Assembly: GCF_945859705.1 (NCBI RefSeq)
Contig: NC_079134.1
Coordinates: 28,057,636 to 28,121,635 of the forward strand
Reading direction: 5' to 3'
DNA: 64,000 nucleotides
From: Episyrphus balteatus
Lineage: Eukaryota; Arthropoda; Insecta; Diptera; Syrphidae
In this document: one piece after another, positions 1 to 10,383 of the stretch
Layout: each line of letters starts with the position of its first letter
How positions within the stretch are numbered: position 1 is the first letter of the stretch
Made by a program: the position numbers and the translations under genes
Notes under the pieces: model-generated
Told to the model about the DNA's origin: nothing
Database searches by the model: none
Seen by the model: only the letters and a program-made list of their open reading frames with translations

Positions 1-98
1 CTTTGGAGCATGGAGTTGTGGAAAACTGAGGTGACTGTTTTTTGTATGTAAAAAATTGTTGGTATGGGAACTGAAGATATAAATCGGTTTGACTCTAA

Positions 99-351
99 AG
101 CCTAGTACGCAGCTGAAGCGAAACGAAATTTTCCTTACATACTTTCGTAACGAAATCTTGAACGAAATTAAATTTGTTTTGTTTTTGCTTCCAAACTTTT
201 TTTCTGATGTTTTTTTTTTTGAATTAATTGATTTGTATTTTTATTATATTTACTTTTCTATAATACCCGATGGTATTTTTTCTTAAATATGTCCGCTATT
301 GACGTTGGAGACTTCAAAACTTTTCGTTTCGCTTCAGCTTCGTACTAGGCT
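99..351. mobile_element. MITE, PIF/Harbinger-like
   Basis: A 253-bp element has terminal inverted repeats of about 31 bp that match at all but one position (left arm from 99, AGCCTAGTACGCAGCTGAAG; right arm ending at 351). Both ends are flanked by TAA (96-98 and 352-354), a 3-bp duplication as made by PIF/Harbinger transposases. The interior is AT-rich with no credible gene. Ends and duplication are read directly; the superfamily is inferred from the duplication alone. Confidence 0.75.
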
Positions 352-354
352 TAA

Positions 355-756
355 ACGCCAGCTGTATAAATATTTAAATCGGTGGTTCAGCAATATTTAT
401 CTTTTGAAATCCGTGGTAAAGCTGAGGTTTACGCCCTATTCTGGTTAGTCAGAATAGTGCTGTTAGCACTGGTTACAGTTCCATATTATGTTAAAATAGC
501 CAAATCCAAAGTTGAACCACGTTTGTACAACTGGCCTTAACATTTTATGGATGGGTTTGAAAGTGGCAACCAAAATACACGCAGTTTGTTTTTAATTAAA
601 CGTTTATATAAATTGTTTTTGAAGTTATACTTTTCTCGGTGCGTTATGTATGAGAAAAAAATGTTATGCTGACTTCAAAGGGTAAAAAGAAAAACTGCTC
701 AACCATGGTTTAATACCTATTTATCCGACTGTACAAAACAAAGCTGAGTAACGTTT
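355..756. other. Intergenic, nothing recognised
   Basis: About 400 bases between two MITEs. I see no reading frame, RNA gene or repeat structure that I can support. Confidence 0.5.
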
Positions 757-1160
757 GTACCACTGCACAGTACACATAAAAAGGTAATATATTCCGAACT
801 GACATTGGTCGCCAGATTGTCAAAACATGACACTTTGGCGACCAATGTCAGCTACCGAATTCTTTATTGTTTAAAATACCGACGAAAAACGCACAAAAAC
901 CGATAAACCACGCACACCACTAATTTTTAAACAATTATTTACCATTTTCCGCGATTAAACACGAAGAAAATTTGTTATTTTTCAATTTATAATATTTTTA
1001 AGTAACACTTTATAAATTAAAACAAAAACAAATTTCCTGTTTACTGCGATTGAAATATACAAATTAAAGGCCGACCTGACATATTGGTGCTCATTTTTGA
1101 AAAACAAATTTTGACAACGTTCGGAATATATTACCTTATTATGTGTACTGTGTGTGGTAC
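757..1160. mobile_element. MITE with ~40-bp TIRs and an internal hairpin
   Basis: Terminal inverted repeats begin GTACCAC; the inner 34 bp (766-799 against 1119-1152) match at all but one base. Inside the left end is a second perfect 15-bp inverted repeat, CTGACATTGGTCGCC (799-813 with 837-851), forming a hairpin with a 23-base loop. The element ends about 250 bp before the start codon of the BED-MADF-BESS gene, so it may lie in that gene's promoter or 5' UTR. No coding capacity is seen and no clear target duplication was found. Confidence 0.75.
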
Positions 1161-1411
1161 CTAATTGTTTAGTGTGTATTCTACCTTACATTATTTAAAA
1201 TTTGATGCCATCATGAAATGAAACAGATCTTTTTGAAAAAAAAAAATGGCCGCTTGCCTGTCAGCTAAAATCTAGCAGCTCCTCTCTAGCCGAAGTGAAC
1301 AAAAAAAAAAAAACATATTCCCGGCTCTAAATCGGCTAAGAAATCTTTAGCTATCCATTTGTTTTGAATATTCATTTGTTTTGATTTCAATTCCCAGAAA
1401 AAAAACCCCAA

Positions 1412-2072
1412 ATGGAAACCCCAAACTCCAATGTTTCCCTCAAACGAACACGAAATGATGAAATTGGTTCCTTCAAAATCATCCACACTGACACAGATAC
1501 CGATGATAATTCAATAAATGGCAATGCCAATAAGAAAAAAATAATCAGTGAATACAAAATCGTTTACAATGAAACACGTCAATCGAATCGTCACAAAAAT
1601 CCCAGTGGAGTATGGAAGTACTTTGCCCTTGCAACTAAAGATACTTCCACTGGAGACAATAATTTCAAGGACGAACCTGATGACAGAGTTCTTTGTATGC
1701 TTTGCTATAACAAAGGTCGGGTTCATGTGTACAAAAGTAAAACCTCTTCGTCAAATTTGTGGAAACATTTGAATCGAAAACATGACATTGAAATTCCCAC
1801 TGAGAGAATGTTTGCTGTGAGCACATCCAGTTTGGATCGTTTCGAATTTAATAGTGAAGAAATTGATGATGGAAATAGTTCAAATGATTGCCAATTACCA
1901 GTTTTAGATGAAGAGAATAATGATGTACTGATTAAAGCTGATGATTTTGACGGAATTGAAGAGTACACTGAAGAGGAGGAGGATGAACAGAATATACAAT
2001 CTAGTTTGTCAAATGAAATGATTGAAGAAAATATTCTGAGATATGAGATTTCTTCTTCACGAATGACAAAAG
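1412..2072 (+). CDS. BED-MADF-BESS protein, exon 1 (BED zinc finger)
   Basis: First coding exon of a four-exon gene (1412-2072, 2134-2416, 7254-7303, 7370-7797) that joins in frame to 473 residues. The ATG at 1412 is the first in frame before the BED finger. Residues 60-127 form a BED zinc finger: aromatic VWKYF at 67-71, C95-x2-C98 and H119-x4-H124, a Zn-binding fold for DNA contact found in insect chromatin regulators and hAT transposases. Residues 145-220 are very acidic and probably disordered. The exon ends after G2072 at a GTATTT donor; intron 1 is only 61 bp. The likely role is a nuclear DNA-binding regulator. A domesticated hAT-type origin for the BED part is possible, but no transposase domain follows. 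No gene name is assigned. Confidence 0.88.
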
Positions 2073-2133
2073 GTATTTAAGACAATTTTGTAGCATTATC
2101 AAGCTTGTCTCATTTTCGATTAATATTTTTTAG

Positions 2134-2416
2134 ATATTGGATTAGCAATTATAGAAGAAGTTGCTAAAAGACCAATTCTCTATGAAGTACAAATGAGCAA
2201 ACTTTCCACAGTGAAAGCTACGAAAAAAGTTATGTGGGAAGAAGTTTATGATGCTTTGGGCCAAATTGTTCCAATTGAACGGATACAGAAAATCTGGAAA
2301 AATATTCGTGATCGATATAAGAAAATTCGTAATATCGAACGAGATGGAATGAAATGCATAGCCAAATATAAGTACTATGATCATTTGGGCTTTTTGGATG
2401 ATGATGAACAATTGGG
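2134..2416 (+). CDS. BED-MADF-BESS protein, exon 2 (MADF domain)
   Basis: Exon 2 follows a TTTTTTAG acceptor and restores frame with the single G left by exon 1 (GAT, D221). Residues 221-312 are a MADF (Myb/SANT-like in Adf-1) domain. It opens IGLAIIEEVAKRPILYE, has the central W in KVMWEEVYDALG, the helix around IQKIWKNIRDRYKKI, and closes on a YYDHLGFLDD segment. MADF domains bind DNA through a helix-turn-helix-like fold, as in Adf1. The exon ends at 2416 before GGTAAAT and leaves two bases; the next intron is 4.84 kb and full of transposon sequence. Confidence 0.88.
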
Positions 2417-2854
2417 GTAAATTTATAATGCATTTTTTTTAATTTTATTCAGTTTTGTTATTTTTAAATTTCTATTTTTTGTAACACTTGATTATTGCTT
2501 TGAATTCAGATAACTCAAAAAGGCATTGATTATTGATAAAACTGACCATTATAATTATACTATCAATGCGATCGCAATATCGAAGATGAGTTCTCGTTTG
2601 AACTTATCATGGCAATCATTCACTCTTCTCTTCTAATGTGTTTAAGTTTTAGATTCGTTAAATTGATCTTTTCTTCTTCTTTGCCAAATAGTGTTTTGTA
2701 TATAACCCAAAACTGGGCTACATATTGTACGTGGGACGTTCCTATTAAAATAAGAAATATGTTTTTCATTTCTTCGCCATGAGCTTCTCTTCTGCCTCCT
2801 TGAGCATTGCTTGGCTCGAATTGTAGTTGTTGCCGTAGGTATGTTTTTTGCTCT

Positions 2855-3342
2855 TAAAAACCTTGTTTTGTTGAATTCAAAATGTAATATTTCTCAATCT
2901 AATTTCAACTTTGGAAACTTTTATACCTTTTTGAAAACTGCAATACCGGGACAACTTTTTTAAATAATAAACCATTGTCACAGCATACAAAGTTTTTTCA
3001 GCTTGTTGCTCTGAAATAAAAGTAAGAAATTGAGTTTTTATAAAACTTGGAACTGTTAACTAATCTGCAGCAAAATGGCGTACGAAATTAAAAATATTTT
3101 GATCAATTAATTGTTTCTTATTATTGGACAATTTTTTAGTGAAAAAATAATAAAAAACAAAAATCAATTAAGGGCGGAGGAAGCAAAATACTTTTGCAAA
3201 GTAGCGATTTTTCGAAATTTCACAAAAACTGAATTTAATCGAAAACCGTTAGTATTTGGGATAAAAAAGTTACCAAATTCTGAGAGCCCTTAAGTTGGCC
3301 TATCAGCATATTTTGTTTGATCCATTACTTTTGGGACACCCT
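2855..3342 (+). mobile_element. Fold-back element, single decayed arm (intron 2)
   Basis: This matches the right arm of the fold-back transposon at 25375-26450 from its inner edge (CTTGTTTTGTTGAATTCAA) to its outer end (TTTTGGGACACCCT). It has many point differences and lacks the partner arm, so it is an old truncated copy within the large intron. Confidence 0.75.
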
Positions 3343-4883
3343 AAAGTGTCTATTAATTCATTAAACAGTGTTCCTCAGATAATCTGACGGCGGCCGTGAT
3401 TCGAACCCTGTTTTGGAGTTGAATTGGATCAATTGAACAATATTTTCTTAATTTAAAAATTCAAAAACAAAATGGAATCGTTACCGTTTAATAGTGAACA
3501 GCTTACTTAAGGTGTCGCTCACAGTCCAGGTTGGGTCTCAGCCTCAACAAACAAGACTCTAGGGCGAGATGTGTCTCTAGCTTACTGGTTTAATTTTATT
3601 TTTTTAAACTTCTTGACAAGCTGTTGAGCTTGTCTTTGAATTCTCTCGGGCACATTTCACCGATTCACACTGAATGGAACAACGGAACAATAACTGAAGA
3701 ATCTTAAAAATCAACCCCGAAGGTTTTATCTGCTCTTGCAAGTTTTTGTTAAGGTCCTATTTGGTTCTCTGGTTCTTTTGGGGGAAACCGATTCTGATTA
3801 AATGCAACTAAAAAAATCATTCGAATCGGAGAGTTTTTACGCTCCGACAGATACTTATACTTCAATATGGCCGTATCATTGAATAATTATATATAGAAGT
3901 GACACCGGAAAAAAAATCCGCTTTGTTTGAGGGGTGGAGCCACAATCGTTACAGGAGTGGCGCCACAATCGTTTTAGGATTGTGTATTCGATGGCCGAAA
4001 AATTCCTGAAAAGGACTTTTGGTTACTAAGTAACCACAACTACAATATTATTTATATTTGTTGTATTTGTATTAGTTTTGTTTTGTGTTAGTAGTGTGTT
4101 TGTTTATTTTTGTTTCTGTAATATTCAAATTGAATTTATTTTTAATTTTTGTAATATTTTGAATCAAACATTTATTTTTGAATGTTTGATTCTTTTGTAT
4201 ATTTGAAAGGATTTTGTTTTTCTGTTTTTATTAACGACAAGAAGATTTTCTTTTATTATAGAGAGTTTATTTAATTTTGATTAGGGTGCTGTTTGTTAAA
4301 ACATCTAGGCCAAAGTTGTAGTTCATATGCTACCTACCTATCACATGCATTGTGGCATATACTTACTATTTTCTTAAACCGTATAATGCAAGATTAGGTA
4401 AGGATCAAGTTCATACAATATGGCCATATTACACATTATTTTAAAGTATTTTAATACATATTTCAAAGTATTTTAATGCAATACGAAACTACCTCGATTA
4501 TTTGCTTGAAATGATTTATGTGTGCGAACAAGAACTTTGGATATACGGCTTTGTTCAAATTTGCAGTTGTAAATGAAAATTTAAAGTTTTTATAAAATGT
4601 TATATTTTGAAAAAAATCTTTTCGTACCTTTTTTGGATACTTTTCTTTATTTTTAATTTTTTATCTAAAATTTAAACGTTATTTATTAATAAAATGTTCA
4701 AATAAACTCACAAAAATTTGAGTTTATTTGAAAAAAAAAAACTATTTTGATCGCAAATGTAAGAAAATGTGGTTTTTGGATAGTTCCAATGATTTTCCTA
4801 TTTTACCATTTGAAATAAAATATTTGGTTCTAATATCCTAAAACTAAAAGAGTGTAGCTCTTACATGCTTTTTATTTTGTCAT

Positions 4884-5600
4884 GATACTATATAGTCAAG
4901 TTATGCATTTGTACAAAACAAAAAGTTGAGATAACAATCAGACATGGCATAACTATAGCCCTGTTCCATCGGAGGTGGTAGTCTACTAGTATTAGATTTT
5001 TTGGTTAATCTGTCAGTCTGTCTATCTACAGCTAAACGGATCTACCGATTAACATCAAACTTGATATGAATACATTTTTTGGAGACTCTCCAGAGGGGTT
5101 TTTAGAACTAATTTTTTTTTAACAAAAATAACGATACATGTCATACCTTTACCAATTTCGGAAATGTTTAATTTTCTCGAAAACGGTACCAGTGATTTTG
5201 TTTTAAAAAAAAATTATATAATAGTATTTGGGCAATCATGGAAATTTTTAAAAATTATTATTAACCTACCGTAGAACCTTTTTTTTCAAATCTGATTTTC
5301 TGCCAAACTACCAATTCAATTTCAACTTTGGAAAAATAATAGTTTTTGGATTAGGTAAAGAAAAATTAAATTGAACACTTTTTTGAAAAATCAGATTTTC
5401 GAAAACGGGACATTAAATTTTTTTTTTTACATTTTAGTTGAATGTTGATTAGTAATTTCTACGAAATTGCATACCAATTTTATTTTTGAATTTTGAAATT
5501 TTTTTTTTCTAAAAATCTATCTAAGTAGAAGAAATCAAATCGAATAGGTACTTGTTTTGGAGCTATCACGAATTTTGCTTTGTTCCTTTAACTTTTTGGG
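4884..5600. repeat. Dispersed repeat copy (GACCGATT-type family)
   Basis: It starts ACTATATAGTCAAGTTATGC and contains the block CAGTCTGTCTATCTACAGC then AAACGGATCTACCGATTAAC and TTTTGGAGACTCTCCAGAGG. The same order of blocks recurs at about 9958-10383 and, inverted, near 52.5-52.86 kb. Copies differ at many bases. No coding is seen; the class is unknown. Confidence 0.6.
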
Positions 5601-6171
5601 CTAGTGTATAAAACAACTCAGGTTAAAAGCTCGGTTAAATTTTATGGTTATGAAACTCAACTATGAGCGTTAGCCTTGTACCTGAGTATTAAATTGTTTA
5701 TTTGTAGGGTTAAATATGTATAATTCAGATAAATATTTAAGTCAGCCTTAAATTTGTAGAAAATAAAATTTACTAATGATAAGTTTTGGTGAATAAAACT
5801 TCTTATTCAGAATTCTTTGGCGCAAACTTCCATCTTTGTCAAAAAATTTCAATTTCCCCTACTTGAAATCAACAATACCTAAACAAAAAGTTTGAACGAA
5901 ATCGACTTATTGGTTTGAACTCTTACCTCTCAATATTACGTTGAGTTTTTCTTAACGCTTTTCTTTTTTTCTTTAAGGGCCATTTGCTGAAACGAACCTT
6001 AAATAATTTATTTTGAACATAAACTTTTATGCTCTACTTTTTCTTCGGCGTAAACTGTGACATAAGGATTTATGTTGTAATTAAATGTTTAAGTTTCGAT
6101 TCAGCAAAAATCGGCGCTGATTGTTACGCATTTCATAATATTGCCAAAAAAATATAATATAAAAAAATAGC

Positions 6172-6245
6172 AATCTCTGTGGGGAAATGAACTCAGAGAG
6201 CAAAAGTAAAAAGCAATCACCTTGTCACCTACGCTATTAGGACTA
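6172..6245 (-). repeat. tRNA-derived SINE-like or tRNA pseudogene fragment
   Basis: On the minus strand the piece reads TAGCGTAGGTGACAAGGTGA, resembling a tRNA D-arm / pol III A box. About 45 bases later comes GAGTTCATTTCCCC, resembling a T-arm / B box. The copy does not fold into a full cloverleaf by eye. A decayed tRNA-derived SINE is the likeliest reading. Confidence 0.4.
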
Positions 6246-6367
6246 TTGAAATATACTAGGATATACAACAATAATATTTAATTTTGTTGAAATTCTCGTC
6301 GTTAATACAAAAATTCTTGTTTTTAGTTTTGAGTTACTATGGATACATTTTTATAATGTCAACTAAC

Positions 6368-6600
6368 TTTTCAATATTTTTGTTTGATATTTGTGTAATT
6401 TTGTATGTATGAGTAAAATTTCCTTATTTTCTTTTTTTCATTTATAGGATGTTGATGTGTCGATACGATTTATTTTTGTTTGATATTTGTTTTATGTTTT
6501 ATGTGTGAGTAATTAAATTTCCTTATTTTTTTTTCTATTATAGGATGTCGACGTGTCGATACAATTTATTTTTATTTGATATTAGTTTCCTTAGGTTTGT
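6368..6600 (+). repeat. Short tandem repeat, ~95-bp unit, about 2.5 copies
   Basis: The segments TATTTTTGTTTGATATTTG, GAGTAAAATTTCCTTATTTT and AGGATGTTGATGTGTCGATA recur in the same order about 95 bases apart, inside the right part of the P-like element. Copies have diverged modestly. Confidence 0.6.
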
Positions 6601-7253
6601 ATTAGAGAAATTTCCTTTTTTAAAAACAAATTTTTGGAAACATAATATTCTAGGACAAGCTCCATTCTCTCTGGGGATTTTTTAGTACATCTAATTGCCG
6701 AAAAAAATAAAATTGTGTGGCGCTAGAAACTATCGGTGTCACTTCTATATATAATTATTCAATGGCCGTATATCTTTCCGATGATATTGTGCCTCTCTAA
6801 AATTTTCCCATTCATACAAAAATGATTTTCCTTTGGATCTTTGCGGTCTTGTATTTTTTAGAGCAGCAATTAACTGTTGTACTCTCATATGGCTGTAGAC
6901 TCTCATCCCACGGTTATTTCGAAAAATCTGTTATACCTATCGATATTTGGCTTATTACTATCTCCTTTTATTAATGACACAATGACAAACGACAAGTAAT
7001 TATCCTCTGACGAAGACACTACTTTATGTTTGATCCCCAAAACGTACTTTGATACAATTGAGTATTGGTAAAATAATATTTATGTGGTTCCATCGAAGGT
7101 TCTCCATCAAAAACGCTTGATTAAACCAAATTAGAAAGTGCCATTGATCGATTGTATCGAGTCAACTAGATTGTACCAAATTACGTGCTGGCACAACCAT
7201 GTCTTTATCAAAAAAATATGTGTTAACTTTTATTAAAATCCTTTTTCCTTCAG

Positions 7254-7303
7254 GTGCCAGCTCTCAGATGTGGAATTTGAAGAACAACCAGAAGAAAAGA
7301 AAC
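7254..7303 (+). CDS. BED-MADF-BESS protein, exon 3 (linker)
   Basis: A 50-bp exon between a TTCCTTCAG acceptor and a GTAATT donor. Joined to the GG left by exon 2, it reads GCQLSDVEFEEQPEEKK, an acidic linker, and leaves one base (C) that continues in frame into exon 4. Support comes from both splice sites, phase agreement on both sides and the absence of a stop. It is too short to be found as a free-standing reading frame. Confidence 0.8.
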
Positions 7304-7369
7304 GTAATTATTTTTTTTTTCAAACTCCTTAAATTTATCTTAATATTTAAATATTTCTCATCATTTCAG

Positions 7370-7797
7370 CTCGCCCAGAAGACTTTTCATTCCTAATTGA
7401 ACAAACCGATAGCATACTGACCAGTGTTGATGATCTTGTTCAAAATGATCAAAATTACACAACTGAAGATGTGGTTAGTGAAACCAGTAGTAATTGTATC
7501 GTGAGTAGTAGTAATCCACCCACAATCACAACTACAATTTACCCAATGGAAATGAACCCCAACAACTCTGACGTCATTATAGCAAAGCCACCACCAACTC
7601 CAGCAACAGCTCCACCTCAAACAGCCCCACCACCTCCTCAACAACCTGAAACACCTCCTGTTTCAAATAACACTGAACAAATGGATGAATTTGATTTATT
7701 TGGCAAATTAATTGCCAATAAACTTCGCAATGCTCCTAGAGATCGAGTTAATTTGATTGAAGTTAAAATAATGCAAGCAATTCTTGAAAACACATAA
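7370..7797 (+). CDS. BED-MADF-BESS protein, exon 4 (Pro-rich linker and BESS motif)
   Basis: The terminal exon begins after a TCATTTCAG acceptor (CCT, P332) and runs to TAA at 7795-7797. It encodes an acidic stretch, a Thr/Ser-rich stretch, a proline-rich segment at about residues 394-418 (KPPPTPATAPPQTAPPPP), and a C-terminal BESS motif at about 437-470 (DEFDLFGKLIANKL...IMQAILE). BESS is a short two-helix protein-interaction motif that typically closes MADF proteins in flies, so it supports the exon joining. A canonical AATAAA lies immediately after the stop (7798-7803), with further AATAAA near 7930. Confidence 0.88.
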
Positions 7798-7803
7798 AAT
7801 AAA
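7798..7803 (+). terminator. Polyadenylation signal of the BED-MADF-BESS gene
   Basis: AATAAA starts one base after the stop codon; a second AATAAATAAA lies at about 7928-7937. The gap to the convergent peptidase gene is only 354 bp, so the two 3' UTRs may overlap. Confidence 0.55.
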
Positions 7804-8151
7804 ATAAGTGGCTTTAATTGTAACAGTAACTGTAAATAGTTTAAATATTTATTTTTAATGCACCGAAGTGTTATAATAAGAATTCATATACATATATGAA
7901 AAAAATATAAGTAGATTAATAGTTTATAAATAAATAAAAATTAAAATAGTTGACGCTGATTGGTGAATGTTTTTGTGTTAATGCATTTTTTTGGAAGGAT
8001 CTTTGTATATATATTTTTTTTTATTTCTACAAAATTATTACTGAATGTTAAAATAACTGCAATAGAAGTTAGGCAGGCAGATCCTTTGTTATTAAGGCAT
8101 TTTTAACTTTTTGTAAATAGAAACCTCTTGTAACTTGGATGAAACCTTATT

Positions 8152-8646
8152 TTATTCGTCCCCGCAATGGCATGGTTCTATATCGCAGAATTCATCATCT
8201 TCAGCATCACAATACTCCTCAGCCTCTCCATTCTCTTCAATAGCCTCAATCTGACGAATACATTCTGCAATGATTTTATAAACCATGTCACTTGTTTCCT
8301 GGCTGCTAAAAGGCTTATCAATCGGAGGCACATGAACAAACAAACTCCTTGAACTATTCTTGTCCAAGGACTTTAAGTAAATGTAACCACACAAATAGTT
8401 GCCAACATCGTCAGAGCAAACCATTGGTTCATCACAACCACAAAGTGGACTAGTCTTTTCGACGATTTTCTTAACATTGAGTTTAGTCCGGATTAGATTA
8501 CAAGCAGTGCCATTGTTCGCTAAACACGCACTCCCACCGGACAGTTTCTTGCCAGAGTAATCTTTGCGATTGAATTTGTGATTGTAGGCAAGTTCTTCAA
8601 CGCGAATACAGTTGGCACCTCCATGAACACCACAATGGATTACAAG
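8152..8646 (-). CDS. Pyroglutamyl-peptidase I, exon 2 (catalytic residues)
   Basis: Second and last exon of a 232-residue cysteine peptidase of the pyroglutamyl-peptidase I family (MEROPS C15), a cytosolic enzyme that removes N-terminal pyroglutamate from peptides. It begins after a TTTAAG acceptor with LVIHCGVHGGANCIRVEELA. The catalytic triad expected for the family is present: Glu85 in CIRVEEL, Cys154 in GNYLCGYIYLKSL, His173 in LFVHVPP. The Cys-His spacing of 19 is as in the human enzyme. The C-terminal 25 residues form an acidic, Cys-containing tail (EEYCDAEDDEFCDIEPCHCG) beyond the usual core. The stop TAA overlaps a minus-strand AATAAA (8151-8156). Confidence 0.9.
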   Translation of the reverse strand, partial: LVIHCGVHGGANCIRVEELAYNHKFNRKDYSGKKLSGGSACLANNGTACNLIRTKLNVKKIVEKTSPLCGCDEPMVCSDDVGNYLCGYIYLKSLDKNSSRSLFVHVPPIDKPFSSQETSDMVYKIIAECIRQIEAIEENGEAEEYCDAEDDEFCDIEPCHCGDE

Positions 8647-9957
8647 CTTAAATTAAAATAAATTACTCAATCAAACCAAATTGTGTTTTTTGTATTCAAA
8701 TTTACAAAACAAAAATTAAATGTACGACTGGGTCGGACGAACTTGCTCTTATGCTTAAAACAAAAAATTTAGGCTATTCAATTTTATCTTTTATTTTATA
8801 AGAACTGAAAAAAAGGACTAAAAATTGATTTTAAAACTACGAAAAGTTTTCAAAATGAGTATCCAGTTTAGTTACTTGTATAACAAAGAATATTTGGAAA
8901 GTTTTTTTTTTCGAAAATTGAAGGAACCGTTTTTTCTCAATGAAAAACTTCAAACAACATTTTCAAAACAAAATTTGGTATGTTTATCTTAAGAAAATAT
9001 TATTTAACACATAAAAACAATCAACCCGTTTTCAAAAAGTTGTTTTTTCAAAAAAAAAAAAAAATTAAATTTATTAAAAAATCCAAAACTGAAAATTTAA
9101 TATTTAATATTTTAATATTTCGACTACTTAGGCGCTTCTATACGCTGAATCGTCCAAGTCGTTTATGAGAAAGTCAAAAATCTAAAAAACGGTTCTATGG
9201 CAGGTACTGTTAATAATTGTTCAAAAAAATTTTGTTTTTGTTTCAAAAGTAGGATTTTAGTTACCACAGTATATGTATTTTCTTTACTCAAAATCGTTAG
9301 CCGTTTTTGAGAAAAATAACCTCTGCCACTTTAGACATAAGGCAATTAGGAACCATAAATTGTGGTAAAAAAAAATTCAATTTTCCCTCTATGGAATTAG
9401 TTAAAACTTTTAACTACTAAGTTTGAAGCAAATCGGATTAGAAGTTTGGTCTGCTGGCTGCTGGTTTCCAGACTTTTGCCATGTCGATTCCCTTTTGTTC
9501 CATGCAAAACAATTTTTTTTTCCTTTTTTTGATTTTATTTTTTTCCCGCTTTCTTCCCTTTTAAAACACATGTACTTTTGTTCGTAAATTGCTACAATTA
9601 AAATTTAAACAATACAGTAAAAAGTTGATAATTTGGTAAATTATTTTCGAATGCCAAATCGTAGAGGTAATCACTTCATTTGGCATTCGAAATTGTTTTA
9701 AAGGGTTTTCTCAAATAAGTGCTTTTTTATTGAATACTTTATAATATGATGAATTTGAATTTTAAATGTTGTAAAAAGAAGTTTTGGTATTAAGACTTGA
9801 ATGTTTTAAGCTGAATGTTTTTGTTCCGTTTTCCCCTTTTTCCTGTGTCAAAAAATCCCAAAAAAACGGAGAAAATCCCTCAATTTGGCATCGCTGGCTG
9901 CAGCTCGAGATAGAGACAGACGAACAGATAGACAGAATTACGGGACACACTTTTTAC

Positions 9958-10383
9958 TTGCAATATAGGTACTATATAACAAGTTATGCATTCGTACAAA
10001 AAAAGTTTTGATAACAATTTTCGATGATATTACTTACGATAATAGAGAATGCGAAGATGGTGGAAGTCTGTCTGTCTGTATAAGGAGCTACATCCTAAAC
10101 GGATGGACCGATTGACTTCAAACTTGGTATGTATCATTTTTTGGAGACTCTACAGAGGGGTTTTTGGGAGTTAATTTTTTTGGACCAAAAATAACGGTAC
10201 CTTTCATATACTAATTTCGAAAATGTTTAATTTTCTCGAAAACGACTCAAACGATTTTGTTAAAAAATTCAAATGTTAGTTTTTAAACAAAATCTAGGTA
10301 TCTTTTGATACATTTTTTTTATTGAAAATCATTATCATGCCATAGAACCGTTTCTTTTAAATCTGATTTTCTACCAAATTCCT
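9958..10383. repeat. Dispersed repeat copy (GACCGATT-type family)
   Basis: It opens GCAATATAGGTACTATATAA and carries GTCTGTCTGTCTGTATAAGG, AAACGGATGGACCGATTGAC and TTTTGGAGACTCTACAGAGG, in the same order as at 4884-5600. An inverted copy of its outer end lies at about 12142-12178, just inside the peptidase intron. Confidence 0.6.

Larger units (their letters stand above)
3877..6763. mobile_element. P-element-like TIR transposon, non-autonomous (intron 2)
   Basis: Perfect 31-bp terminal inverted repeats (3877-3907 and 6734-6764, starting CATTGAATAATTATATATAG) bound a 2.9 kb element. The flanks show GGCCGTAT on both sides (3869-3876 and 6764-6771), an 8-bp duplication if the outermost base is shared with the right TIR, or 7 bp otherwise. 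P elements have 31-bp TIRs that begin CAT, make 8-bp duplications and prefer GGCC-starting targets, so P-like is a reasoned guess; hAT also makes 8-bp duplications. I see no transposase frame. The interior holds a block of a dispersed repeat (about 4884-5600), a SINE-like piece and a short tandem repeat. Confidence 0.7.

Noticed and set aside
3388..3416. tRNA-like GATTCGAACCCTG (minus-strand B box)
   Set aside because: No A box at a fitting distance and the T stem does not pair; no tRNA called, a SINE scrap remains possible.
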